A stretch of DNA of 64,000 nt, from NCBI GenBank assembly GCA_013397115.1, contig VWZW01002585.1, positions 271,244-335,243 of the forward strand, given 5' to 3'. Positions 38,401 through 44,400 of the stretch are shown piece after piece; positions within the stretch are counted from its first letter, which is position 1, and each line of letters begins with the position of its first letter. The notes beneath the pieces were generated by a model that was not told where the DNA came from, ran no database searches, and saw nothing but the letters and a program-made list of their open reading frames with translations. Source of the stretch: Edolisoma coerulescens. Lineage: Eukaryota; Chordata; Aves; Passeriformes; Campephagidae. Both the position numbers and the translations under genes were made by a program.

Positions 38401-39554
38401 GTGGAGATTACATATGGTACAGTTCGTCAGAACTTTCTCAAAAACTAAGGATTAATGATTCTCAAGTTGCTGTTCATCCTACTTCCTACAATAACAAAGC
38501 TTAATGAATAAAATTACAACGTCTGTCGACAGTTACAGGCTACAACTACATCTAAATACAGTAGCTATACATCTAATGAAGTAGTAAGTCATGCACTGAC
38601 AGACTTCAAAAGCAAAATGGTACAAGCTTGATACCATAAAGTACACATTTTAAAATCCTAGATCACAGCAGTCATGAACTCGCTTAACCAATAGTCAAGA
38701 CCAGCCCAAACATGTAGCTACAGGGCTAGATATTACTACTCAACTTATACTACTGACATACGTTGCCAGAAAACGTGAAAGTTGATGATCCATCGTTTTA
38801 AATTTCTTTTCGGGAAGACCGAGAACTGCTGAAGGACTCAGAACTCCCATTCCATTAAAATAAAGGCATCTATGAAAATGCTGTTCTGTCCATTGTATTG
38901 TCTCGACTACCATAACTGTATTTGAAAACTTTTGATAGCTGTTACAACGTCTTACATAATTCTAAAAGCTACCAAAGAAAAAGGCAGGTGGAAAAAGAAG
39001 GATGTTAGCCATCCAACGACTTCCTAAAAACAAATACTAATAACCAAGATCTAAGTCTTGAACAACAACTTTCACGAGGGGATCACTTCCAGAAACATCC
39101 AGTGATCAGTTCTGAAACTAGACCACTAGATCTCCAAACCCATGCAAGATTTACAACCAGGCCTGAACGCATTCTGCATGCAACACTGTGTATTCAGTAC
39201 GAAGCAAGTGCCTACTATGCTTGCACTTGATGGTAATCTTTTATTTCTTTCACTTGGCCTAGCACGAATGAACCCTGCTTAGTGCCTACTTGCTTTTAGG
39301 AACACCATTTGAATTATGCAGCAAAACGTTAAGGCAATAGACACAAAGCTACACCCAGTTCCTATTCTGGGTAGGCAGAGGAAAGACTGTATCTTCAGCC
39401 GTACAAACTTACCATCACTCTCTGCCCTGACTAGCAGGGACATGCCCTTGAGCCTCTCCACGTAGCAAGAGGACACATGCCCTGTGCCTCGATCATCCCA
39501 CTGGCGGTCCTCATTTAGCGTGTACACCTTCACCCTCCGCCGGGTGTCCGTCAT
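2186..39554 (-). CDS. PPP4R3A: PPP4R3A (SMEK1), PP4 regulatory subunit 3A, 14 coding exons, 3' end missing
   Basis: This gene encodes the regulatory subunit that directs protein phosphatase 4 catalytic subunit (with PPP4R2) to its substrates. Family roles include the DNA-damage response, gluconeogenic signalling and neural differentiation; the protein is mainly nuclear and centrosomal. Fourteen exons join in frame to 784 codons starting [20 protein letters not shown]. The layout is an EVH1/PH-like domain (about residues 1-100), an SMK-1/DUF625 region (about 165-360), ARM/HEAT-like helices to about 640, then an acidic, serine-rich disordered tail with GSP repeats (from about 660). The paralogue is A rather than B: exon 4 has [20 protein letters not shown] and exon 9 has [10 protein letters not shown], as I recall for PPP4R3A. 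The mammalian protein is about 820-833 residues, so roughly 36 C-terminal residues are missing here. They belong to a last exon that I looked for and did not find at 1-2185. All splice sites are GT-AG. Orthology is very secure; protein comparison is from memory. Confidence 0.97.
2233..2282 (-). repeat. PPP4R3A: In-frame 9-base repeat coding GSP units
   Basis: Five nearly identical 9-base units in exon 14 encode consecutive Gly-Ser-Pro triplets in the disordered tail. The repeat is kept at the protein level in mammals as I recall, but the codons vary between units (GGG/GGA/GGT, TCC/TCA/TCT), so it looks selected rather than newly expanded. Confidence 0.85.
2938..3128 (-). CDS. PPP4R3A: PPP4R3A coding exon 13 (residues 645-709)
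   Basis: A 191-base exon encoding (S)[20 protein letters not shown], then the acidic run [19 protein letters not shown], then [20 protein letters not shown]. The acceptor is actgttctgcag and the donor is AAAT|gtaagtg, so the MERKK-L codon is split with exon 14. This is the start of the disordered tail and combines a basic patch with an acidic stretch. Confidence 0.96.
3129..5654 (-). other. PPP4R3A: PPP4R3A intron 12
   Basis: 2.5 kb of AT-rich intron between exons 12 and 13. Intron 13 (2413-2937, 525 bases) follows exon 13. I see no repeat family, RNA gene or other coding exon in either. Confidence 0.85.
5655..5797 (-). CDS. PPP4R3A: PPP4R3A coding exon 12 (residues 598-645)
   Basis: A 143-base exon encoding [20 protein letters not shown] through [10 protein letters not shown] plus two bases of Ser645. 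The acceptor is cttcctatag and the donor is CAG|gtaaaatg. It ends the folded helical body with a charged helix rich in Gln, Glu and Arg. Confidence 0.96.
5798..7333 (-). other. PPP4R3A: PPP4R3A intron 11
   Basis: 1.5 kb of intron that is AT-rich except for a GC-rich repeat insertion at about 6108-6480, listed separately. Apart from that insertion I see nothing recognisable. Confidence 0.85.
6108..6480. repeat. GC-rich avian interspersed repeat, family unassigned
   Basis: A sharply bounded GC-rich block in an AT-rich intron. It is built of loosely repeating phrases around CTGCTCCAGCG, GGGCTCCTCTC, CCACAGGG and GGGCTGCAGG. I recognise this composition from a high-copy avian dispersed repeat whose copies read like GCTGCAGGGGGACAGC, but I cannot name its class (LTR-derived or other). 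Its open frames on both strands (118 codons plus, 100 codons minus) follow from composition and are not treated as genes. Confidence 0.6.
7334..7503 (-). CDS. PPP4R3A: PPP4R3A coding exon 11 (residues 541-597)
   Basis: A 170-base exon encoding (C)[20 protein letters not shown] through [12 protein letters not shown]. The acceptor is catctgtttcag and the donor is GTG|gtgagtgc. It forms late helices of the ARM/HEAT-like body. Confidence 0.97.
7504..8684 (-). other. PPP4R3A: PPP4R3A intron 10
   Basis: 1.2 kb of AT-rich intron. Intron 9 (8844-9777, 934 bases) follows exon 10 on the other side. Nothing else is recognised in either. Confidence 0.85.
8685..8843 (-). CDS. PPP4R3A: PPP4R3A coding exon 10 (residues 488-541)
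   Basis: A 159-base exon encoding (D)[20 protein letters not shown] through [14 protein letters not shown] plus the first base of Cys541. The acceptor is gtttcattacag and the donor is T|gtaagttt. It belongs to the ARM/HEAT-like body and contains the conserved [20 protein letters not shown] helices. Confidence 0.96.
9778..9880 (-). CDS. PPP4R3A: PPP4R3A coding exon 9 (residues 454-488)
   Basis: A 103-base exon encoding [20 protein letters not shown] through NTTEDKPSK plus the first base of Asp488. The acceptor is cattccttag and the donor is AAAG|gtaatgac. Intron 8 before it is only 92 bases. PPP4R3B has a longer linker after the TSEDK motif, which is absent here, again pointing to the A paralogue. 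Confidence 0.96.
9973..10104 (-). CDS. PPP4R3A: PPP4R3A coding exon 8 (residues 410-453)
   Basis: A 132-base phase-0 exon encoding [20 protein letters not shown] through [11 protein letters not shown]. The acceptor is cctcctcttag and the donor is AAT|gtaagtaa. Residue 434 is Leu ([10 protein letters not shown]), where I recall Gln in mammalian orthologues; it is a single-codon difference in an otherwise highly conserved stretch. Confidence 0.97.
10387..10503 (-). CDS. PPP4R3A: PPP4R3A coding exon 7 (residues 371-409)
   Basis: A 117-base phase-0 exon encoding [20 protein letters not shown] through [13 protein letters not shown], one ARM/HEAT-like repeat unit. The acceptor is tgactttcccag and the donor is GAT|gtaagtag. 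PPP4R3B would read [17 protein letters not shown] here, which supports assignment to the A paralogue. Confidence 0.97.
10993..11109 (-). CDS. PPP4R3A: PPP4R3A coding exon 6 (residues 332-370)
   Basis: A 117-base phase-0 exon encoding [20 protein letters not shown] through [18 protein letters not shown]. The acceptor is ctggttttcag and the donor is TTG|gtaagtca. The preceding intron is only 104 bases and carries a long pyrimidine tract on the coding strand. Confidence 0.96.
11214..11291 (-). CDS. PPP4R3A: PPP4R3A coding exon 5 (residues 306-331)
   Basis: A 78-base phase-0 exon encoding [18 protein letters not shown] followed by DEEKRQEL. The acceptor is cttttgtag and the donor is TTG|gtaagaaa. 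It continues the SMK-1/ARM-like helical body. It is the first exon of a compact cluster (exons 5-9). Confidence 0.96.
11712..11731. repeat. (CA)n microsatellite
   Basis: About ten CA dinucleotides in a row in intron 4. It is a simple repeat, potentially polymorphic. Confidence 0.9.
13330..13357. repeat. Near-perfect 28-base inverted repeat
   Basis: Two 13-base arms, CATGGCTCTTACA and its exact reverse complement, are separated by only two bases. It lies in intron 4 of PPP4R3A just upstream of a GC-rich patch. It could fold into a hairpin in RNA of either strand or a small cruciform; no function is known. Confidence 0.85.
13430..13720. repeat. GC-rich patch in intron 4, unclassified
   Basis: A block visibly richer in G+C than the surrounding intron, with phrases such as GGCACTATGTGGCAGAGCAG and GGTGCTATGTGGGTCTC. 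The abrupt composition change suggests an old inserted repeat, but I cannot assign it to a family. Open frames of 73-151 codons cross it on both strands without similarity to known proteins. Confidence 0.35.
20029..20646 (-). CDS. PPP4R3A: PPP4R3A coding exon 4 (residues 100-305), largest exon
   Basis: A 618-base phase-0 exon running from [20 protein letters not shown] to [11 protein letters not shown]. It holds the linker after the EVH1 domain and most of the SMK-1 (DUF625) region, including [19 protein letters not shown] and [19 protein letters not shown]. The acceptor is ttattttgcag and the donor is CAG|gtaagttt. The open frame runs on at both ends into intron sequence, which is excluded because splice sites and family sequence agree on these limits. 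Confidence 0.97.
20647..23046 (-). other. PPP4R3A: PPP4R3A intron 3
   Basis: 2.4 kb of AT-rich intron. It includes a TA-rich stretch around 22558-22620. No repeat family or RNA gene is recognised. Confidence 0.85.
23047..23145 (-). CDS. PPP4R3A: PPP4R3A coding exon 3 (residues 67-99)
   Basis: A 99-base phase-0 exon encoding [18 protein letters not shown] followed by [15 protein letters not shown], the end of the EVH1/PH-like domain with its C-terminal helix. The acceptor is ctctttaaag and the donor is CAG|gtaagt. Confidence 0.96.
23146..32643 (-). other. PPP4R3A: PPP4R3A intron 2
   Basis: 9.5 kb of AT-rich intron, the longest in the gene. It holds an AT-rich run near 27510-27560 and a G/T-rich low-complexity tract at about 29880-29955. 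I recognised no LINE, LTR or RNA gene. All open frames are under 90 codons and look random. Confidence 0.8.
29880..29955. repeat. G/T-rich low-complexity tract
   Basis: Runs of T interrupted by GG and GGGG groups over about 75 bases in intron 2. On the coding (minus) strand this reads as an A/C-rich tract. It may be a degenerate poly(A)-type tail of an old retroposon or simple low-complexity sequence. Confidence 0.7.
32644..32699 (-). CDS. PPP4R3A: PPP4R3A coding exon 2 (residues 48-66)
   Basis: A 56-base exon completing Gly48 and encoding [18 protein letters not shown] of the EVH1-like domain. The acceptor is a tract ending ttttctag and the donor is CAG|gtaaac. It is flanked by introns of 6.7 kb (upstream) and 9.5 kb (downstream), and is too short to stand out as an ORF. 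It was found by looking for the expected continuation of exon 1. Confidence 0.95.
33640..33880 (-). mobile_element. CR1 LINE fragment (late ORF2 region), minus strand
   Basis: Read on the minus strand, this matches the familiar CR1 segment in which a run like GCACCCTCAGCAGTTTTGCA is followed by the ACACCAAGCTG phrase, GGATGCCATCC, then AAGTGGGCCC, CCTCATGAGGTTCACAAGG and the CAGGTGCTGCACCTGGGTC-like end. It is interrupted by small indels, so it is a dead 5'-truncated copy. CR1 is the dominant retrotransposon of birds, which supports the avian assignment. Confidence 0.85.
37025..37035. promoter_or_regulatory. Palindromic kappa-B-like motif in intron 1
   Basis: GGGAATTTCCC, within the 15-base perfect palindrome GTGGGAATTTCCCAC, fits the NF-kappa-B/Rel consensus GGGRNWYYCC on both strands. 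It lies about 2.4 kb inside intron 1, downstream of the promoter. A single motif can occur by chance; there is no other evidence for an enhancer. Confidence 0.3.
39413..39554 (-). CDS. PPP4R3A: PPP4R3A coding exon 1 (residues 1-48)
   Basis: The start codon is at 39554-39552 in the context GGCAGG-ATG-A, with A at -3. The exon encodes [10 protein letters not shown] through RAESD plus the first base of Gly48, and ends at the donor G|gtaagttt. It forms the first strands of the EVH1/PH-like domain. Residue 30 is Cys in [11 protein letters not shown], where I recall Gly in mammals. An in-frame upstream extension of 40 codons exists (to 39674), but it has no family similarity, so the MTDTRRR start was chosen. 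Confidence 0.97.
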
Positions 39555-39708
39555 CCTGCCGCCTGCCACACCGCAGCCACCACGCTGGCTTGCAATCGCT
39601 GGAGGAGCAGAAGGCTGGTCGGGGGCCAGGCTCCCCTCAGGGGAGGGGAGCGGGAAAGAAGGGAGCAGCCCCACACGGGCACGCCAAGCAAGCTCTTCGT
39701 ATTCCTCT

Positions 39709-39732
39709 TCAGTGCCCCAACGGGATCCTCAT
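39709..39732 (-). other. Upstream ORF 4 in PPP4R3A leader
   Basis: A 7-codon frame, M-R-I-P-L-G-H-stop, ending about 155 bases before the main start codon, with A at -3. It is the last upstream ATG before the PPP4R3A start. Confidence 0.45.
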
Positions 39733-40260
39733 TATCGAGGGTAACAGAGGATTGGGGAAGAGGGGTAAACAAGAGGTGAAGATGTGAAAAGGGGAGCTGC
39801 TCCTTCAGGTACAGTCAGACGCTGCACAAAAGGCGAGTAAGCCTAGGCAGGGAGAGCCGCAGAGAGGAGAGAGGCTCTTTGCAGGGCGAAGGGCGGGCAG
39901 GAGAGGCGGTGAAGAAGGGATCCGGCGGAGAAGGGGATCCGCGGTAGTGAAAGCCGCGGCGGACAGCGGCCGGCCCAGCGTGACAGGAGCAGGCGTCCCT
40001 GGAAGCCGGAGCCCTGCCGAGGAAAACGGGGGGGAGGCTGGTAAAGCCGGAGGGAAGCAGAAGAAGGGAGGCAGGCGGGAGAGGGGCCGCTCGCCCCGGC
40101 CTGTAGCCCGGCTCTATTGTGCAGCAGCTGCCCAGGCCCGAAGCCCCTCGCTCGCCGTCCGTCAGCGCGGGGCTCCAAGGAGCCGCCCTCCTTCCCGCCG
40201 GGGCTGCCCGGGGCCTGCGGACACTGCCCGTCCCGGGACGGGGTGAACGGCCAGCCGAGC

Positions 40261-40281
40261 TCACCGCCCCGTCTTCTCCAT
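40261..40281 (-). other. Upstream ORF 3 in PPP4R3A leader
   Basis: A 6-codon frame, M-E-K-T-G-R-stop. Its stop codon overlaps a donor-like GGTGAGC, so it would be removed or altered if the leader is spliced there. Confidence 0.4.
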
Positions 40282-40305
40282 GGGCTCCGGTCGCAGGCGG
40301 CGGCT

Positions 40306-40335
40306 TCACTCCNCCCCCCCTGCCTCCGCCGCCAT
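40306..40335 (-). other. Upstream ORF 2 in PPP4R3A leader
   Basis: ATG in the context GAAC-ATG-G opens a 9-codon frame rich in Ala, Glu and Gly and ending in TGA. It includes the undetermined base at 40313, so the frame is certain only if the length of that C-run is right. Confidence 0.45.
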
Positions 40336-40536
40336 GTTCTTCTTCCTCCTCCCCCTCCTCCTCCTCCCGGTGCTGCGGCGGCTCAGTCCCAACTCCCCAG
40401 CGCGCCCTGCGACGTGGCTGCGCTTCCAGGCGCTCGGCAGCCCAGCCGGCAGACAAACGCTGTGCCCTGCGGAGAGAGGGGGCGAGCGGCAGCGGCTGGT
40501 GCGGCCCGGCTCCCTCCGGCCCCGGCTCCGCCTCAG

Positions 40537-40554
40537 TCACTGCGCGGCCGCCAT
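40537..40554 (-). other. Upstream ORF 1 in PPP4R3A leader
   Basis: An ATG embedded in the YY1-type element opens a 5-codon frame (M-A-A-A-Q-stop). The context CAAG-ATG-G is strong, with A at -3 and G at +4. Whether it is in the mRNA depends on the start site, which is inferred only. Confidence 0.5.
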
Positions 40555-40730
40555 CTTGGTTTCACCTCTCACTGGAGGCGCGGGGTCTCCCAGCCAGCGG
40601 CGGCACGGGCCGCCCGCCGGCATTTAAAGAGGCAGCGGCCCCGCGCGGGGGACGCGCGTGTGGCTGTGGCCGCGCCGTTACCGCGGGCCTGGGGGAGGCG
40701 CCGGCGGCCCCCGGCTTTGTAGTTTTCTTT

Positions 40731-41249
40731 TTCTTTCCTTTTTTTCTTTTCTCCTGTCACACCTTGCCGAGTGATCCCAGAGTTAAACAGCTTTTGGTTG
40801 AATGTCTGTTGGATCTCCGCAGTCATAGATGGGATCAAACAGTTCCAATAACAAATAGAAGCTGTCGAGGCTGTGCTCTGCCGCTGCTGCCAACATCTGA
40901 GCGTGTGTTTGACAGATTTCCCTAAAATATGTGAAAACACCGGTGCATTTGGGACCCCACCAGCACCACTGCAGAAGAAAGTCCATTTCACAGTACATTC
41001 TAGATACACAGTGTACATGGGAGCTCACTGCAGTATATACTCTGTTATTTTATGCTTTTGAACAAGTACTGATACTTGTTTATCAAAGTGAGTTGTACTC
41101 CGGGTGGTTTGAGACAAAACCACAGATTTGCAGCTTTCACCTCAGAATTAATTATGTGTCATAAGGAAGCCTCTGTTTTCCTTTGTCCATCTTCTATTTT
41201 GTTTGCCCTGTGAGAAAGACAGTGTTTGGTTCCAGGACTGATAGCCAGT
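40731..41249. other. Promoter-proximal flank, no gene recognised
   Basis: This is the shoulder of the CpG island on the side away from PPP4R3A. It begins with a T/C-rich stretch (about 40715-40755) and continues as ordinary unique sequence. I see no divergent coding gene; open frames starting in the CpG island run through it only because of base composition. Confidence 0.6.
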
Positions 41250-41420
41250 TTCCTGAACAAGCTCCCCAGGGTCACAGCACCAGCCTGACAGAGTTCAAGA
41301 GGTGTTTGGACAACGCTCTCGGGCACATATTATGACTCTTGGGGCGTCCTGTGCAGGGCCAGGAGTTGGATTCGAGGATCCTGAGGGGTCCCTTCCAAAT
41401 CAGAATATTCTGTGATTCCT
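41250..41420 (+). mobile_element. CR1 LINE 3' end fragment, plus strand
   Basis: The sequence follows the CR1 3' terminal region: GACAGAGTTCAAGAGGTGTT, TGGACAACGCTCTCGGGCAC, TCTTGGGGCGTCCTGTGCAG, GGCCAGGAGTTGGATTCGAG, then GGGTCCCTTCCAAATCAG and a terminal ATTCTGTGATTCCT in place of the ATTCTATGATTCTATG end. It is 5'-truncated as usual for CR1 and has no coding capacity left. Confidence 0.85.
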
Positions 41421-44400
41421 GATGTGCCCAGACAAAGCCATTTGGCCTTTGCTCTGATGCCCAAGGGCTGGTTAAGGATACAAGAGCCTTCAAGAGTGTT
41501 GTTTGGGTGCCTGTGACGTAGCTGGAAGTATGTTGTGCATGTTGTTCTCAGCATGGTTCTCAGCTTGGCTAAAGCAGCGACAGGTTTGAAGAGATTCAGA
41601 TGTCTGAGAACTGTGGATTGTGGGCCTGGCTGAAGGGGAGCCCCCACACAGCATGTGCACAGAAAGATGCTCGTCACCTTCCTTTGGTGCCCTGGGCAGC
41701 TCTTGAGGGGATGTTCCTGAGGAGGTGCTGTGCTAAAACTTCTCTCAGGCCAGTCTGGAGGCGGATTTTTGTGACTTCAGAAAAGATTGATGTCACTCAG
41801 AGAAAGCTCTGTAGGACCATTATATTCATGTACCATTTACAAATTGTACCCTCTTGTGGCCATCAGATTAAGCAGAGACCACATTGCTCACTGCAGTTTT
41901 GATTTTTTTTTAATTGAAAACAAGAACTTAAACAGATTTCAGTTTGCATCGTTTGCTTTATGAAAATGTTGGGCTCAGCTTCTTTTAATGGGCCTTGTGT
42001 TATTTTGATACCAGTCTGAACAATGCTCAGTCCAACAATAGTGCCCACTTGTCAGGTTTTAACCCAATTCTCATTATATTTGGCAAGGGGTTTTATTTTT
42101 TCAAACATTCCTACCCCAGTCATTCCAGAAAAAAAGTTTGGGCATTGAGAGCAACTTCCCATGCTGGAAAGTAGTTGTGAAAGAAAGAAACATTCCATTT
42201 ATTTTTCTTGGAGTAATGAGTTAGAAAACAAGTCTGTCAGGTCACACCTCAATTCCTTCTCTCCATTTCTACCAGTTTGACAGTTTGTGTCCAGAAGGAA
42301 ATATCTTCAGGCATCACAAGAGGCTGGTATTAACTGAGTTAAAAGTTAAAAGGTTTAGGCCCCTTTAGTTTCTGTAAATAATAAAGGACAGAAACTTTGG
42401 CCCACCAGGAATTGAGTAATAAATTATCAGATGGAGTCTTGAACACAGTTTTAAACTTTCATATTCCTAGGTAAGTAACTACACATGGATCAATGTAATA
42501 GGAATAAGCCTAAACTGGGTTTACCATAGAGAGCTACTTTCTTGCACAGCAGTCAAGACTAAAGAGCAAGATAACTTTTTCTTTCAGTGTCTAATAATAA
42601 TTTTGGGAAAGAAAATTGCATTGTTATTATGAAGAACTTCAGGTCACATATATAACTTTGGTCCTATGTACTAAGGCATTATTAGAGCTCCTAAAACTCC
42701 TAGCTAACTATTTTCTGACCAAAAAAAAAATTATGTTAGGTAAACTAACAACTTCAGAATTTATTATGGTGAAGATTATTGCTAGAATGAAAGTCTGCGC
42801 TTGCCTGAGTATATAGTTATGGCTATATTCAGTATGTGCAAACAAGGTTACAATCCATACTACACACACACACGGACACTTTCTATGTCTTCTAGTTCCC
42901 GAGGCATGTATTCTGACTTGTGTCCCAAAAAGCTGTGGAAAATGAATGACTGAGTGAAAAGATAAAATTACATAGAAAAATTACCGTAATGGGGGAGTCT
43001 GTAAAGAAGATGTCTATAAACGAGTCAGAATACTGTGATCAAGAAAGAGGGAAGATTCAGAAAAAATATGTTTCTAGTTTAGTGGGGAAGCAAACACAGC
43101 AGTTTGAAATAAATGTATACAGTAGACAAAAACCAAACCTTACAATCATTACAAGTTATGAAGCACAGAAAGAATGGATAAGAATGTCAAGAAATATGCA
43201 TGGTTGCTAGTTTTAGGAACAGCTCATGTTTCTTAAATCTTAACACTGTTATAGGGCTATTCTATCAAGATTTTTAAAAGTGTTGATATTGGTACCAAAA
43301 AAAAGAATTGTTTAATAAATAAATTTGTTCTATACTTGAAAGAATGTGTGATGTATTTGTATCATATGATGATGACTAAGTGCTTTCCTGGTCATTATTG
43401 AGAAGGATATTAAACAACTTTTCTTAGAGAGAGACATATTCAAGTATGCATGTCCTAAAGAACTTGAATTTGAGAGTCCTAAAGAGGCTTGTGTGTGTGA
43501 TCTCAGGAAGCATGAAACCTTATTAACTTTTAATAAAGCTTAAATTATTGCAGAAATTCCACAAGATATGAAGACTGATTATAAGTATTCAAATTGGACA
43601 AGTGAGAACTCAGATAATAGTAGACTGATTTATCTGACATCAGTCACAGACAATAAATGCTCACACAGAATGCAATAAAGAATTACAAGATGGGCATATA
43701 GCAGTAGCAGCTCATGTGGCTTTAGGGAGAAAAATGTTTAATTTATTGTTAAATTACAAAGTTGCTCATAAGGGTAATGGTGCTGATATAATATACATGG
43801 ATAGTTCTCAGTTATTTTTCTGGAAAGTCAACATTTCATTCTGTAAAGAAAGCTCACATTGCAGGGGTCAGATTTGAGGTGACTGGCATAGCTCAAAAGG
43901 AGTTACTGATCAGTGGAGATGATCCTAGATGATTGTGAGAAATCAAGAGTAGGACTGATGCTATTTAGGAGTTCTTGTAATGTTTAGAAAGTCAATGTAA
44001 AATCTCTGTGCATAAAAGCTGTGTATGACTCAGAGAGCCTGGAAGAATGGCAAGAAATGGATGAGGACATAAGGGTCAGAAACAGACAGGTTCACTTACT
44101 GAAGGTGCTGATGGAGAAGGAATGGCTTAGCCTGGGACAGCTGGGAAGGTTACTGGCAGCTGCTTCTGGCTTATTCCAGCTTTACAAATGTCTGTGAGCT
44201 CATCAGTGCTTCCCAGTAAGCACTGCATTTTAAAGGCAAGCAATGACACTTAAAATTTTGAGCTGTAAACAGTGTTTGTTCAAGACCTGATGGATGAGCA
44301 GCTCAGGCAGCCAGGGTGTGGCCTGGTTGTGCTCTGACCTACACTTCCTAAATGGGACCCTTCAGATACAGCCAAATACAGGCTCACATCTATGGGAATA

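Larger units (their letters stand above)
32700..39412 (-). other. PPP4R3A: PPP4R3A intron 1
   Basis: 6.7 kb of intron between exons 1 and 2. It contains a CR1 fragment (33640-33880) and a palindromic kappa-B-like site (37025-37035), both listed separately. The rest is AT-rich with nothing recognisable. Confidence 0.85.
39480..40730 (-). promoter_or_regulatory. PPP4R3A: CpG island promoter and 5' leader of PPP4R3A
   Basis: About 1.25 kb of CpG-dense sequence in an otherwise AT-rich region, covering exon 1 and the DNA upstream of it. On the minus strand the upstream end has a TTTAAA element (40622-40628), then about 65 bases further on a YY1-type AAGATGGCGGC element (around 40548-40558). YY1 sites in this orientation usually sit just downstream of the start site, so transcription probably begins near 40570-40600. 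A second ATGGCGGCGG element is at about 40326-40335. One N sits in a C-run at 40313. The leader may be spliced: a donor-like CG|gtgagct occurs at about 40263. Confidence 0.75.

Noticed and set aside
39555..39674. Upstream in-frame extension of PPP4R3A exon 1 by 40 codons
   Set aside because: The extension has no counterpart in the family, and the [11 protein letters not shown] start is the one I recall for PPP4R3A throughout vertebrates.
39815..40540. 241-codon open frame on the minus strand in the CpG island
   Set aside because: It begins with GTG, not ATG, crosses an undetermined base, and is built of Pro, Ala, Gly and Arg as any GC-rich frame would be. It lies in the PPP4R3A leader upstream of the real start.
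40119..40925. 268- and 201-codon open frames on the plus strand in the CpG island
   Set aside because: Low stop-codon density from base composition only. There is no family resemblance, an N lies inside the frame, and the frames lie antisense to the promoter and leader of PPP4R3A.
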